The position numbers were made by a program, and so were the translations under genes. DNA of 64,000 nt from Rhynchopus sp. YZ270_cl-10. Lineage: Eukaryota; Euglenozoa; Diplonemea; Diplonemida; Diplonemidae. Below the pieces are notes generated by a model. That model was not told where the DNA came from. It did not search any database and saw only the letters and a list, made by a program, of their open reading frames with translations. The stretch is from NCBI GenBank assembly GCA_964035575.1, contig OZ037888.1:558001-622000 (forward strand), read 5' to 3'. This document shows positions 43,293 through 53,606 of this stretch, piece after piece (positions within the stretch are counted from its first letter, which is position 1; each line of letters begins with the position of its first letter).

Positions 43293-45792
43293 ATGGAGAT
43301 TGCTGTGCACAGCAGCGATGTGAGCGACGTGCAGTTTGTCCCCGTCGGGATGGACGACACTGTGGAGAAGGTCCGCCAGCGTGTTGCGGAGCTTCCGAGC
43401 TTCGCAGGGCGGGTGTTCACACTGCATGCTGAGGGGGTGCTGCTGGAGAACAGGCCCGTTCAGTGCGACGGGCATCGAGGATGGGGGTGCAGTGCAGGTG
43501 CAGACCACCCACGTCGACGAGGACACAACACTGGAGGACCAGTTTCTGGAGGCCTGCAGTGAGCTTGACAAAAAGCAGCCTGACATGACTCATGTCGTTC
43601 CGCGGTTGTCTGCTGTGGAGCGTCGGTGGGTCGCTTCGAAGCGTACACAGACCAAGATGGTGCACTTGCTGAGCTTCACGAATAAAACCGGGGGGGTGGA
43701 AGGCATACGTTGGGAAGATCTTTCTACGAAGGACAAGAAGCTTGGGGCAGCCTTGCAGGAGGCAGACTTCGACGTCTGCTGTGTGGATATTTACTACAAT
43801 AAAAGGAACGAGGAGACATTCAATTATTACAGTAGCTACAGAGATCTTGACGATGACTACTGCGAAAATTTTCCAGCCTCTGGGTTCCATGTAAGACAGA
43901 AGTGCTGGCCTGACGAGGCAGATCTCCCTGAGAACCTCAAAACGCTCCTCCTGAACGACGTGATTGTAAGACGACGTGATTTTATAGAGCTGCACACTTT
44001 CGGCTGTTATGACGGCATCATAACTGCCCTCGTCTTCTGGCCACGGAGGTGGCGTGTGAAGTGCATCAGATGTGAGCAGTCGTTTCCCCTGCTTGAGGAA
44101 GCCTGCAGGGGTGTGTTCGATCCGAAGGACCTGGGGTGTACCGACATTGTTGCCCTGCAGGAGGTGTGTGTCGCGTCTGTTGTGAAGTGGACACCCACGC
44201 TGCGGGCCACAATGCTTGAGTGTGTCAGCCGACCGTCCATGCCTGGGCATCTCGCTGCCACTCTTCTGACGGACCACTTCACACTGTCAACAATCTGTGA
44301 GCCAGCCACACCCTCCCTCGAGCGTCTCCTGCAACGCGACACCCCAGCCATCAACACCGCATTCCTCAACGCCTTCCAGGTCCACAGTGGTATGGAGAAG
44401 GCATGCTGTGCGGCTGACGTGCTGCTCCGATTGGCGAAGAAGGGGGTCAACACAGCACTGCTCAAACGCTGTGCGGATTGTGCCGCAACCTCACTTGTAG
44501 TGTGCAGCAGAGGACCCAAGACACACGCACAGAAGGCCAAGACCGTCACGCAGTTCATTGTCACAATCCTGCGGCTTCTGTTGCACCTCGACATGAAGGC
44601 GGAGATGGAGAAGGTGGTGGACTGGATTGCACAGAAGAGCAAGAAGTATCGCGTTGTACCTGTTGCTGAGGCGGCGTTAGCTTTGATGGACGACGCTGCG
44701 ACTGTGGAAGCTTCGGCGAGTCTTGCGAAGATTGTGCAGTCACGTCTGCAATGGAAGGATGCGCTGATGACACTAAGTTCCGAAGGGGTAGTGCTTATGC
44801 GGTTTATTGCCTGCTGTGTGGACGCAGAGGATGGCAAGGCACTGCTGAAGAAGGTGGCACGTTGCACAGATAGCATCCCCCGCTGTGCTGCTCTTCTGAA
44901 CGGTGCGCTGACGGCACTCAAGGGTGTGCCCGCACTCGGTGTTGCTCCGGTCTGTTTCCCTGCAGGAATGTGTCAGGAATGGGTGTGGAGCTGCTTGGCA
45001 ACTGTAATTGATGATGCCAACAAATGCGAAGAAGCCTTTGATACGTACTCCGAACAAAGGAACTCTGCCGTAGTGTTCGTCACCGCCACCACCCTCCTGC
45101 AGCACCTTGGCGGTGGTGCTCCTGCTGTCCAGCAGCTCTTTGACACACCCCTCTTCACATCGCTCATGCGGAACCGCTACGCTATCGAGGTTCTGAGAGA
45201 CGCCTTCCCCAAGACAGGGGATACAGCTGTGCTTGACATGATCTACTCACGTTGCATCGACCGTCTTCACAAGACCTGCCCGGTCCTCCCAAAGAAACCA
45301 AAGACTTGGCATCTTGATGACACACTCAGCGCACCCTGTTGTGACCACTGCCGAATGGTCTGTAGCTTCTTCTCGGCGGACTTTGACAAAGACATAATAC
45401 TGCGTGGATGCAACGTGACACGTGAAGGGCATGTCTCAAAGCGTGTCCTCGCACTGCCTGGACAGGGCCGCACCTTTAAGGCTGAGGTGCTTTCCTCCGA
45501 GAATGCGAAGGTGAATGGCGTGCTGCAGATTTGCAAGGTGCAGCGTGGACAGGCGAGCATCGAGGAGCTGCAACAGTACCAACGAGATGAAGAAGACCAC
45601 CATCGTGTGCAGACGCTTATTGAGCAACTCGAAGCACGCAAGCGGGCACTTCCCAAAGAAGAGACCCTGCCCAGCACTGAGCATGACCCTGATGCAGAAG
45701 AAGCCGTTCAAGACAGCCCTGGGGAGCCCCCCCTGAAGCGACGCAGGGTGGACACAGCGATGTCAGTGCTTACTTCAAATGATGCCATTTAA
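43293..45792 (+). CDS. Large unknown protein with ubiquitin-like N-terminus, frameshifted
   Basis: Starts MEIAVHSSDVSDVQFVPVG, a ubiquitin-like domain like that of the gene at 50690. Near 43455-43475 the frame must change by +1 (…GVLLENRPV in one frame, ATGIEDGGAVQVQTTHVDED in the next). The second frame then runs open to 45792, giving about 830 residues. The body is mostly helical and cysteine-rich. YDGIITALVFWPRRW and, near the C-terminus, CCDHCRMVCSFFSADFD recall large protist and fungal proteins that carry a 2-oxoglutarate oxygenase domain, but no such catalytic domain is visible here, so the link is tentative. The C-terminus has a basic PLKRRRVD. After the stop another frame stays open for ~60 Ser-rich residues (45800-45980). 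Sequencing error, recent mutation or pseudogene are all possible. Confidence 0.65.
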
Positions 45793-46004
45793 AGCCTGAG
45801 ATCGCTTCCAGCGTTGTGCCCAACGAAGAGGACACAGTGTCAACAACATCTGAAAGCTCTTGCTGGAGTACAACCCACGAAAGCAGTGACCACTCCACTT
45901 CTTCGGGCACCTCCGATTACTGTAGGTGGAGTGTACTACACCCCTCTGTAGAGGAGAGCAGTGACGACTGTTCATCGTGGTGAGCTTGCTCCTCTAGGCT
46001 AGTT

Positions 46005-46731
46005 CCTTAACACTCGGTGTTAAGGTCTTTAAGGTTGCTGATCACCCCACCCTCCCCGCGCAGGGTGGGTTTCGGCCATTTTTTTTGAGGTCTCTAAACC
46101 TCCAAAGAGGTCAAAAAAGTGGATTCTTGGGAAGATAGGAGGTTTTTAGGAGACTTTCTCTGAAGCAAAGACCTCCAAACCCTGACAGACCCTGAAACCA
46201 GGGTGTCGCGAGTACCCCTTTTTTACACGTGTTTCTTAAGGGTTCTACAGGGTTCTACAGGCAAAACAGGCGTTTTGGCCAAAAACCCGGTTTTTCAGGC
46301 AGGTAACCGGGTTTCCGGCTTGGGAAACGTGCCAGAGCGGTGTGAGAACCATGCGTGGCGGTTTGTAACCACTCGTTGCGTTGGTTGCGTTGCCTTCGCT
46401 ACGTTGCTTTCGTTGCGTACACACCGGTTACGTTGTGTTGCATGCGTTGCGTTTGTTGTGTAGAGATCGTTACGTACAGAGCGCAACGTACAGAGCGGTT
46501 GTGTTGCGTTGGTTGTTCGGTTGGTAACGTTCGTTGCGTTCCGATCGTTACGTACACATCGGTTGCGTTGCGTTGCATGCGTTGCATCCGTTACGTTGCG
46601 TTCGTTACATACAGATCGTTACGTACGCATCGGTTGCGTTGGTTGCATAAGGATCAACGTAACGTATAGAGCGGTTCCGTTTCGTTGTGTTCGGTTGCGT
46701 TTCTCAAACACACCAGCGACGAGTGTTAAGG
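46005..46731. mobile_element. TIR element K (727 bp) with degenerate CGTTGCGTT repeats
   Basis: Ends CCTTAACACTCG (46005) and CGAGTGTTAAGG (46731) are exact inverse complements. The right half (about 46370-46700) is a drifting tandem of 'GTTGCGTTCGTTACGTACA' type units. Noncoding; the open frames (CVACVAFV, THRLRW) are repeat products. Confidence 0.65.
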
Positions 46732-46799
46732 ATTGCCAAAAAAAACTAAATTAACGCCACGGGTCGGTTTAGGAAATTTGTCCATTTTTCTGGAAAATC

Positions 46800-47130
46800 G
46801 TGTCCCATACCCCCCCATACCGCCCTCAAATGGCCCCAAACCCTCCAAAACCCTCCCGAACCCTCGCATACCCTGCCACACCGTGCCACACCCACCGTGC
46901 CATAAACTGCCAAAAACCCACCCAAACCGTGCCACACCCACCACACCTGTGCCACACCTGTGCCATACCCTGCCACACCGTGCCACACCGTGCCACACCG
47001 TGCCACACCGTGCCATACCCTGCCATACCCTGCCATACCGTGCCATACCCTGCCATACCCTGCCTACCCTTACTAACCCTCTCAAACCCCCCCAAATCCA
47101 CCTAAATCCTCTCAAACCCTCCCAAACCCA
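46800..47130. repeat. Degenerate 'GCCACACCGTGCCATACCCT' tandem region
   Basis: Imperfect units of about 10 bp based on TGCCACACCG and TGCCATACCC between 46870 and 47070, grading into 'CCTCTCAAACCC'. Frames across it are low complexity. No gene. Confidence 0.75.
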
Positions 47131-47185
47131 AATGTCCGTGACGTCAACTAGCCTATCCTCACTCACTTGTTTCAGAGGTGTGCGG

Positions 47186-47655
47186 TCTGGGATGGGTGGG
47201 CACAAGGGACATGCGACAGTGGATGAGGAATGTGTGGATGGGGTAGCCACAAGGGTTGGCGAAAGCGTCTCAGCATTGCCGCAGTGGAGTGAATGTGTTC
47301 GGGAGTGTAGGTGGGTGTTGTGGGTTTGGGTTTTGGGTTTTGGGTTTTGGGTTTTGGGTTTTGGGTTTTGGGTTTTGGGTTTTGGGTTTTGGGTTTTGGG
47401 TTTTGGGTTTTGGGTTTTGGAGTGCAGGGTCTTGAGGCAGCCTGAGGTGGTGCAGACGTGTCGGTGGTGAGGAGCACACCGCCAGCTCAGAGGCTTTCTG
47501 TCAGCAGGGCTGCAGCGGGCAGCGAGCACTACGTGTCTTTTGCAGGCAGGTGTGCGATGGCAGACTGGCGTAGGTCGTGTGCAGTTGTGCAGCTGTGCAC
47601 GAGGCGGTTTGGTGTGTCCATGGATGGGTTGGAGGGAGGTGCCGGGAGAGCATGG
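47186..47655 (+). repeat. Segmental repeat S, copy 2
   Basis: Matches parts of 20096-20770 with the intervening DNA differing in length. The largest difference is the GGGTTTT array at 47328-47418. Confidence 0.75.
47328..47418 (+). repeat. GGGTTTT x 13, interstitial telomere-like array
   Basis: Thirteen perfect 7-bp units. The same place in copy S1 (about 20238-20262) has only a short irregular run, so this looks like local expansion inside a duplicated segment rather than a captured chromosome end. Confidence 0.9.
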
Positions 47656-48132
47656 TTGGGGACGACGGTTGGGACATGGCAAGAACTTTGTGCCATCTGG
47701 TCACATCGCATCTTGCAGTGTATGCTGGTGCACCTGAGTCACTGAAGCGTTTTCATTTCGTTGCCTGTCGTGTATGACCATGCAGAGGTACGGTGTTTGT
47801 AGAAGGGTGGGTGTCCGTTCTGTGGGGAAGAGTTGTGACATGCTCTATTTTTTGAGCCGATTTGTGCAGAGAAATTCGTTTTTTATCCCACAGTTTTAAT
47901 AGAGCACCCCAACCGGACCATGCATCACACACACTTAATTACCCTGCTGTCTCCAATGATCCTTTCATTCATCTGACTGATGAGAGGAAGCGGGAGCATA
48001 TCAGATGTCAACCCACTGTTCACGAGAGGGCTTTTTATACTTTAAGTCAACTCTAATTTTGCCACACCCCCATCCTCAAACAACACCCCCTCTCAGCCTT
48101 CTCTCCCCTCTTCGCCTCACCCCTTTTATCTG
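47656..48132. other. Intergenic stretch upstream of the 48133 gene
   Basis: No gene. An F3 tail copy lies at 48010-48053 (CACTGTTCACGAGAGGGC, then TACTTTAAGTCAACTC). 'CCCCCTCTCAG' followed by pyrimidines at about 48090 is a possible trans-splice acceptor for the next gene. Confidence 0.45.
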
Positions 48133-48612
48133 ATGGGGAAGTCTGACAAACTGGATGCGGCGATGGATGCACAGCGTACTGTGATGCATCGTACGGGACA
48201 TGTCGCGTTTACGCATCAACAGAGTGAGGTGTTGAAGCAGTTGTATCGGACGGAGGCACGTACGCAGACGAAGGCGAAGGCGCGGGGTGCCGAGAATGAG
48301 GAGGCTGGGGAGGCTGTGGAGCGTGATGAGCATGGACGGTCGAAGAACGTTATTCAGATGCCCGTAGGCGGGGAAGAGATTGCGGTACTGCTCAACGGCA
48401 CTTCACGTGAAGGTGGTGGTCGTGCGGAATACCTCAAACTCCAGGCAAAGAAGGCGCCAAAACAACGCTTTCTCGCCCCCGTCACCTCCTCGCAGCTCTA
48501 TGGATGGGATTATGACCTCGCGCAACGTTCCTCCAGTGAGCACTCCCGCAAGGCTGTGCTGAAACACACCTGCGAACGCACCAGGGGTGTTTTCAATCCG
48601 GATCTGAGCTGA
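48133..48612 (+). CDS. Small conserved-looking protein, unknown function (159 aa)
   Basis: MGKSDKLDAAMDAQRTVMHR, with a helical, basic N-terminal half (VLKQLYRTEARTQTKAKARG) and an ordered-looking C-terminal half (VIQMPVGGEEIAVLLNG, FLAPVTSSQLYGWDYDLAQR, CERTRGVFNPDLS). Single exon, normal composition, no transmembrane segment or signal peptide. The size and YGWD-type C-terminus are reminiscent of small axonemal proteins, but I do not recognise a family and would not assign one. It lies alone between repeat-rich regions. Confidence 0.7.
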   Translation: MGKSDKLDAAMDAQRTVMHRTGHVAFTHQQSEVLKQLYRTEARTQTKAKARGAENEEAGEAVERDEHGRSKNVIQMPVGGEEIAVLLNGTSREGGGRAEYLKLQAKKAPKQRFLAPVTSSQLYGWDYDLAQRSSSEHSRKAVLKHTCERTRGVFNPDLS

Positions 48613-48670
48613 AATCTAAATTATTTTTTTTGAGAGGAGGGTTCGTTTTTTGCAAACTGTTCTGTTTAAA

Positions 48671-48750
48671 GGTGGTGTGCACGAAATCCACATTCATCTT
48701 ACAAATTTTCCTCTTTTAAAGGTGACAAGAGGCTTAGGTTTGTCTTCAAG
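48671..48750 (+). repeat. Dispersed hairpin F1, two adjacent copies
   Basis: GGTGGTGTGCACGAAATCCA then CATTCATCTTACAAA, followed at 48721 by GGTGACAAGAGGCTTAGGTT then TGTCTTCAAGC. The first has a GTG/CAC stem in place of TAAGC/GCTTA. Confidence 0.65.
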
Positions 48751-49140
48751 CTATTTTGTCAGATGTGATTTATTCATTTTTTCTCATTTGATTGTTTTTT
48801 TGTGATTATTGTCAATTAGGCATTTCCCCCTGATTGCAATCCACTACCGAATGTGAACGACGTTACAGGGGTCCCCACCTCCACTGGCCACCGAACTTCA
48901 TGTGGAGGGGGTGCCATCTGGAGGTGTTGCCTGTTCGCGTCCACCTCCCCAATCTCATATCACACCAATTTTTTTTTGTCTCTTGCTTTCCAGCAAGGGG
49001 CAGTTTGTACATCCAATTGCCCCCGATTTTTTATTTTTTATGGGAAAATAAGACTCGTTTTGATTGAAATAGACACGGCGATAAGGGGGGAGAGAGAGAG
49101 GTTTCGACCAGACGATGCTGACAGTCATTTTCTTTTTAAA

Positions 49141-49395
49141 GATGACTGAGCGCGAGAAGGAGCTTTATACTGACCAACTTTTCTTATTTTTTTTTTAAAT
49201 TTACCCGCGCACCTGCATCCAGGTGCATGCCACCAATATTTCCCTACTAAGCACGAAAGGCTTAGGGCCATCTTATAAACTCTTCTTTTTTTTAATGGAT
49301 GTGTGTGCACGAGAAGCATATTCATCCTGCAAGATTTTTTTTTGATGACGAAGCAGAGAGAGAGAGGCTTAAGTTCATCTCATAAACTTTTCTTA
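49141..49395 (+). repeat. Cluster of four F1 hairpins
   Basis: 49141 GATGACTGAGCGCGAGAAGG; 49244 CTACTAAGCACGAAAGGC then TTAGGGCCATCTTATAAAC; 49298 GATGTGTGTGCACGAGAAGC then ATATTCATCCTGCAAG; 49344 GATGACGAAGCAGAGAGAGA then GGCTTAAGTTCATCTCATAA. Loop and 3' tail are kept while stem bases change. Confidence 0.7.
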
Positions 49396-49679
49396 TTTTC
49401 TGTGCACACGAGATTAAAGTGGATTTACCCACAAAACAAAGAAGGCTAGATGCTCGGTTTTTCGCCCTGCATTTTATGTGACAAAAGGCCACCACCTCTT
49501 TCCCCCCCAAAAAAAAAAATCGGTAACCGCACAAAGCTTCAAGCCTCCCCCTTCCTATGTTTCTTTATCACACCCCCCCCATTTGGGATGAACAAATGCA
49601 CACTGTGCGCATGGCTAGTTCAAATCGACCGCCACACATACCTCAAAAATTCCCTTTTGAGGAACAAAGCACCCTCTCC

Positions 49680-50569
49680 AAAGTACTCGTGAGGAAGGGG
49701 GTAGGGGGGGAGGTAGCCTGGGCTATAGGCGAGAATTGGTACGTCTCCATCAGCAGCAACAGTGCATCCCTTCGCACCTTCTTTTCACCTTCTTGCGCAG
49801 TGGCGACAATTTTTGCAGAAAGGGTTTTCTTGGTGTTACCGCGATTCTTGGAAGCAGACGTCCATGCACTCTCGTTATCCAAAATATGTGCTTTCCACAT
49901 CGGGAACATGCGGCAGGCGTTCTTCCTTTTTCTTGAAGCGCTTTTCTGAAACATTGCACTGATCTCTCCGCAGCTTTGGGCTTTTGAAGTACGCGGCGTG
50001 AAGGGTCCTGATGGAACTTGCACTGGTTATGAAGTCTTTTCTGGTCGTCAGCGACCTCACCGCCGTTTGCAAGTCGTGGGCTGCGTCCGTCTTGGCATAT
50101 GGGGAGGCGGGGTGGTCTCCGTCTGCCGTGTGCGATGCGATGTCGGCATAGCTCCTCGCCCGTTTCACCCCCCGGTACGTCTCCACCTTTTGATCCGGAG
50201 CCCTCTTGCACTTCCTCGCGCTCTGTTGTGGTGTCTCCTCTGCCTCCTTCATTGTCTCCATCCTTCGCATTATCCTGATTTACTAAATTCACAGATTTCT
50301 CGTGGCGGGCGCTGTCAAGGTGCTTCTTCATGCCCTTACTTGCTTCCCTTATGCATGAGCGCCAGGGAAGCAAAGGAAGCAGCAAACAATCCCCATGCGT
50401 CCTTTGACTTCTGAGTATGAGGTTCAGCAGTTTGCGCCTTTTCGCAGACGAGGCATCTGTTTTTACCGTCTCTTATGATGCACACTCTGTCGACTTTGAG
50501 CTTCGTCAGCTCAATCACCTCGGAGATCCTCAGGCTGTTGCGTATCTTGAACCATCTTTCTGCAGACAT
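49680..50569 (-). pseudogene. Broken minus-strand gene with zinc-finger-like start
   Basis: On the minus strand, protein-like sequence continues across three or four frames: MSAERWFKIRNSLRISEVIE and RCLVCEKAQ from 50569; MKKHLDSARHEKSVNLVNQ at about 50330-50270; VKRARSYADIASHTADGD and SLTTRKDFITSASSIRTL from about 50190; MFPMWKAHILDNES and EGEKKVRRDALLLLMETYQF towards 49700. C-x2-C followed by H-x5-H could be a BED/C2H2-type finger, as in DNA-transposon transposases and host regulators. Frame changes near 50340, 50270 and 49890 indicate decay, unless introns are involved. Family uncertain. Confidence 0.45.
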
Positions 50570-50689
50570 CCCGAAGTCCTCGTAGGTAGTTCGGTTGAAT
50601 CTCTAAGATCTCACTCACCGGGGGATTTTTTTTTGTTGTAAATTTTCTTCTTGCCCACCACTTGAAGCAAAACAGAGAGACACAAAACC

Positions 50690-51803
50690 ATGGAAATATG
50701 TGTGGAGAGCTTTGACGGAGAGAAGTACACAGTCGAGGTGGGTGTGGATGATACAATTACGGACATGCGGCGGAAGGCGGCGGCTGCAGCAGAGTTGTGC
50801 GAAGACAGCTTTGACATGAGCTTCGGAGGGAAGGTGCTGGCCGAAGGAGACTTCACGACGCAGCTGAGTGCTGGGGACACAGTTGTGCTGACGAAGAAGA
50901 CGAAGTCGCAGAAGGACGACGCCATTGCAGCTCTTCATGACTTGGGTTGGGAGACCTTGGGTTGGCTGACGGCAGAGAGCTTAGTGGGTCTGGCAGATCC
51001 CAAGCTGGTTCATTTGTTTCTGCAGGCAGAAGTTGTCACTGAGATCCCCGATAGCGTCTTATCAGGTGGCACGTTCAAAGAACTTCATCTCAGTGATGTG
51101 TCGGCTGTGACAAAAGTAGGCGCATACTTCCTCTCCAACTGCCAGTCGTTGGCCACAATTGACATTTCTGGATGGGGCAATGTGACGCACATTGGCAACT
51201 TCTTCCTCCAGAACTGCAGCAGACATAACCGGACGCCAGGCTTTAGAGGAGTGGGACTCGACATTTCTGGATGGAACAACGTGACGCGTATCGGGAGCCA
51301 CTTCCTGAGGGGTGCTGCAGTGCGCACACTTGACATTTCTGGGTGGAATCAGGTGACGGAGATAGAACATTCTTTCCTGCTGGGTGTTGAACTCACTTGA
51401 CTTGTCTGGATGGGGCAATGTGACGCGGATTGGGGGCTCCTTTCTCTACGACTGCCACTGCTTGACCTCACTGGACTTTTCTGGGTGGAGCAAAGTTACG
51501 GTGATTGGAAGTCACTTTCTCTACTACTGCAACTTCTTGACCACACTCGACATTTCTGGGTGGAACAATGTGACACATGTTGGGAAATATTTTCTCACCA
51601 ACTGCACCTCATTGGCGAAGCTTAACTTGTCTGGGTGGTCGAGTGTGACGCGGGTTGAGACAGGCTTCCTAAAAGGATGCAGAATACGTGCAGACAGCAT
51701 CAACGTCACCGGATCGAGCAGTGTTGTGTCAAAATATGTGAGTCGTTACATAAGGGACACCAAAGATGAGGCGAGGGCCACGTGCCAATGTGTGTGCATG
51801 TGA
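50690..51803 (+). CDS. Ubiquitin-like + leucine-rich-repeat (BspA-type) protein, frameshifted
   Basis: MEICVESFDGEKYTVEVGVD opens a ubiquitin-like domain (~1-72, ending GDTVVLTKKTK). Then come BspA-like leucine-rich repeats of about 23 residues, consensus LDISGWNNVTRIGSHFL, about nine in all. The first frame stops at 51400; the repeat register continues in the +1 frame from about 51384 (LNSLDLSGWGNVTRIGGSFL) to 51803. The break falls inside a repeat (HSFLLGV / LNSLDL), so one or two bases have been gained or lost there. BspA-type repeats are common in protist surface and interaction proteins. No signal peptide is seen, and the ubiquitin-like start suggests a cytosolic role. The C-terminus ends CQCVCM. 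Confidence 0.75.
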
Positions 51804-52035
51804 GACACTTCGGTCACAACTATTGTCGAAAAAGACCCTCTGCCAAGGTATTTTTTTTTTTTGAGATATGTCATTTATGTCACATATCTGAGGAACCATT
51901 TGAGAAGACGCGAAGACGGTTCTCGTGCTCCTCACTCCTCCCACACCGCATCAGTGCTTCAGGTTAGACCCATTGTTAGGGGTTTCTTTCTCTCAGTTAA
52001 CTCTTGAACCATTTTGGGAGGAATTGTTACCCAGT

Positions 52036-53606
52036 AATATGGGGTGGCGACAAGGGGGGTCGGAACTGGGCAGTCACGAAAAATCACAAAGAATCATTTT
52101 TCTTCTTTGTGATTTTTTGTGATATTTTGTGATCTTTTGTGATCTTTTGTGATTTTTTGTGATCGACATATTTTGAGATGAGCTTTTTTTTGTCCCACTC
52201 TGGTACTGTACTGTACTGTACTGTACTGTACTGTACTGTACTGTACTGTACTGTACTGTACTGTACTGTACTGTACTGTACTGTACTGTACTGTACTGTA
52301 CTGTACTGTACTGTACTGTACTGTACTGTACTGTACTGTACTGTACTGTACTGTACTGTACTGTACTGTACTGTACTGTACTGTACTGTACTGTACTGTA
52401 CTGTACTGTACTGTACTGTACTGTACTGTACTGTACTGTACTGTACTGTACTGTACTGTACTGTACTGTACTGTACTGTACTGTACTGTACTGTACTGTA
52501 CTGTACTGTACTGTACTGTACTGTACTGTACTGTACTGTACTGTACTGTACTGTACTGTACTGTACTGTACTGTACTGTACTGTACTGTACTGTACTGTA
52601 CTGTACTGTACTGTACTGTACTGTACTGTACTGTACTGTACTGTACTGTACTGTACTGTACTGTACTGTACTGTACTGTACTGTACTGTACTGTACTGTA
52701 CTGTACTGTACTGTACTGTACTGTACTGTACTGTACTGTACTGTACTGTACTGTACTGTACTGTACTGTACTGTACTGTACTGTACTGTACTGTACTGTA
52801 CTGTACTGTACTGTACTGTACTGTACTGTACTGTACTGTACTGTACTGTACTGTACTGTACTGTACTGTACTGTACTGTACTGTACTGTACTGTACTGTA
52901 CTGTACTGTACTGTACTGTACTGTACTGTACTGTACTGTACTGTACTGTACTGTACTGTACTGTACTGTACTGTACTGTACTGTACTGTACTGTACTGTA
53001 CTGTACTGTACTGTACTGTACTGTACTGTACTGTACTGTACTGTACTGTACTGTACTGTACTGTACTGTACTGTGTATACTGTGTATACTGTGTATACTG
53101 TGTATACTGTGTATACTGTGTATACTGTGTATACTGTGTATGCGGAAATTGACCAAAAACGAGAACTTGTCCATTTCGGCAAATTGACCCCACCACTGGC
53201 CGGACGGATTCCGGAAATGCAAATACCGCCATTTAAAAGCTTCACCAACGAAAACAAAAAAAATATTTTTCCAACACATGAATGCCCCAAAACGTCATGA
53301 CAACTGGTAGAAACACGGTAGGGAATCGGTTATGCAGCCACGCCGAAAAAGTTCAGTTTTAAGCGAAACTTACACACACTTACGTACAACTGAGCACAAC
53401 TGAGCATTACTGAGCACAATTACACCACAATTACAGCACAATTACAGCGGCCCAAAACGGTTCACTTTCGTGATTTTTTGTGATTTTTTGTGATTTTTCG
53501 TGATTTTTTATGAATTTTTGTGATTTTTTGTGATCGACAGAATTTGAAAATATTTTTTGTGAATATTTTTTTCCACACCCCCCCTGTCGCCACCCCATAA
53601 TAATGT
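52036..53606. mobile_element. TIR element J (about 1.57 kb) filled with a pentamer array
   Basis: Left end AATATGGGGTGGCGACAAGG, right end the inverse CTGTCGCCACCCCATAATA. Inside both ends are 'TTTTTTGTGATCGACA' blocks with TGTGATTTT repeats (52088-52165 and 53461-53545). The middle is the TACTG array and a TGTATACTG array, followed by a copy of the 'GGTGGGGTCAATTTG' core (minus strand, about 53170-53200) shared with G2 and E. No coding capacity. Confidence 0.65.
52204..53073 (+). repeat. Perfect pentamer array, TACTG x 174
   Basis: 870 bp without a variant unit. All six frames are open only because the repeat lacks stops (YSTVQ and YCTVL cycles of 320-400 codons). Followed at 53074-53145 by seven perfect TGTATACTG units plus a partial one. 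Confidence 0.95.

Larger units (their letters stand above)
48613..49679. other. Intergenic stretch rich in F1 hairpins
   Basis: T-rich DNA. F1-type hairpins are at 48671-48750 (two) and 49141-49395 (four in a row). No coding sequence is recognised; the frames near 48834-49149 are short and atypical. Confidence 0.5.

Noticed and set aside
47328-47418. A chromosome end or telomere fusion
   Set aside because: The same duplicated segment at 20.2 kb has only a short irregular run, so local expansion is simpler.
52074-53290. 400-codon YSTVQ / YCTVL frames
   Set aside because: Products of the perfect TACTG array inside element J.
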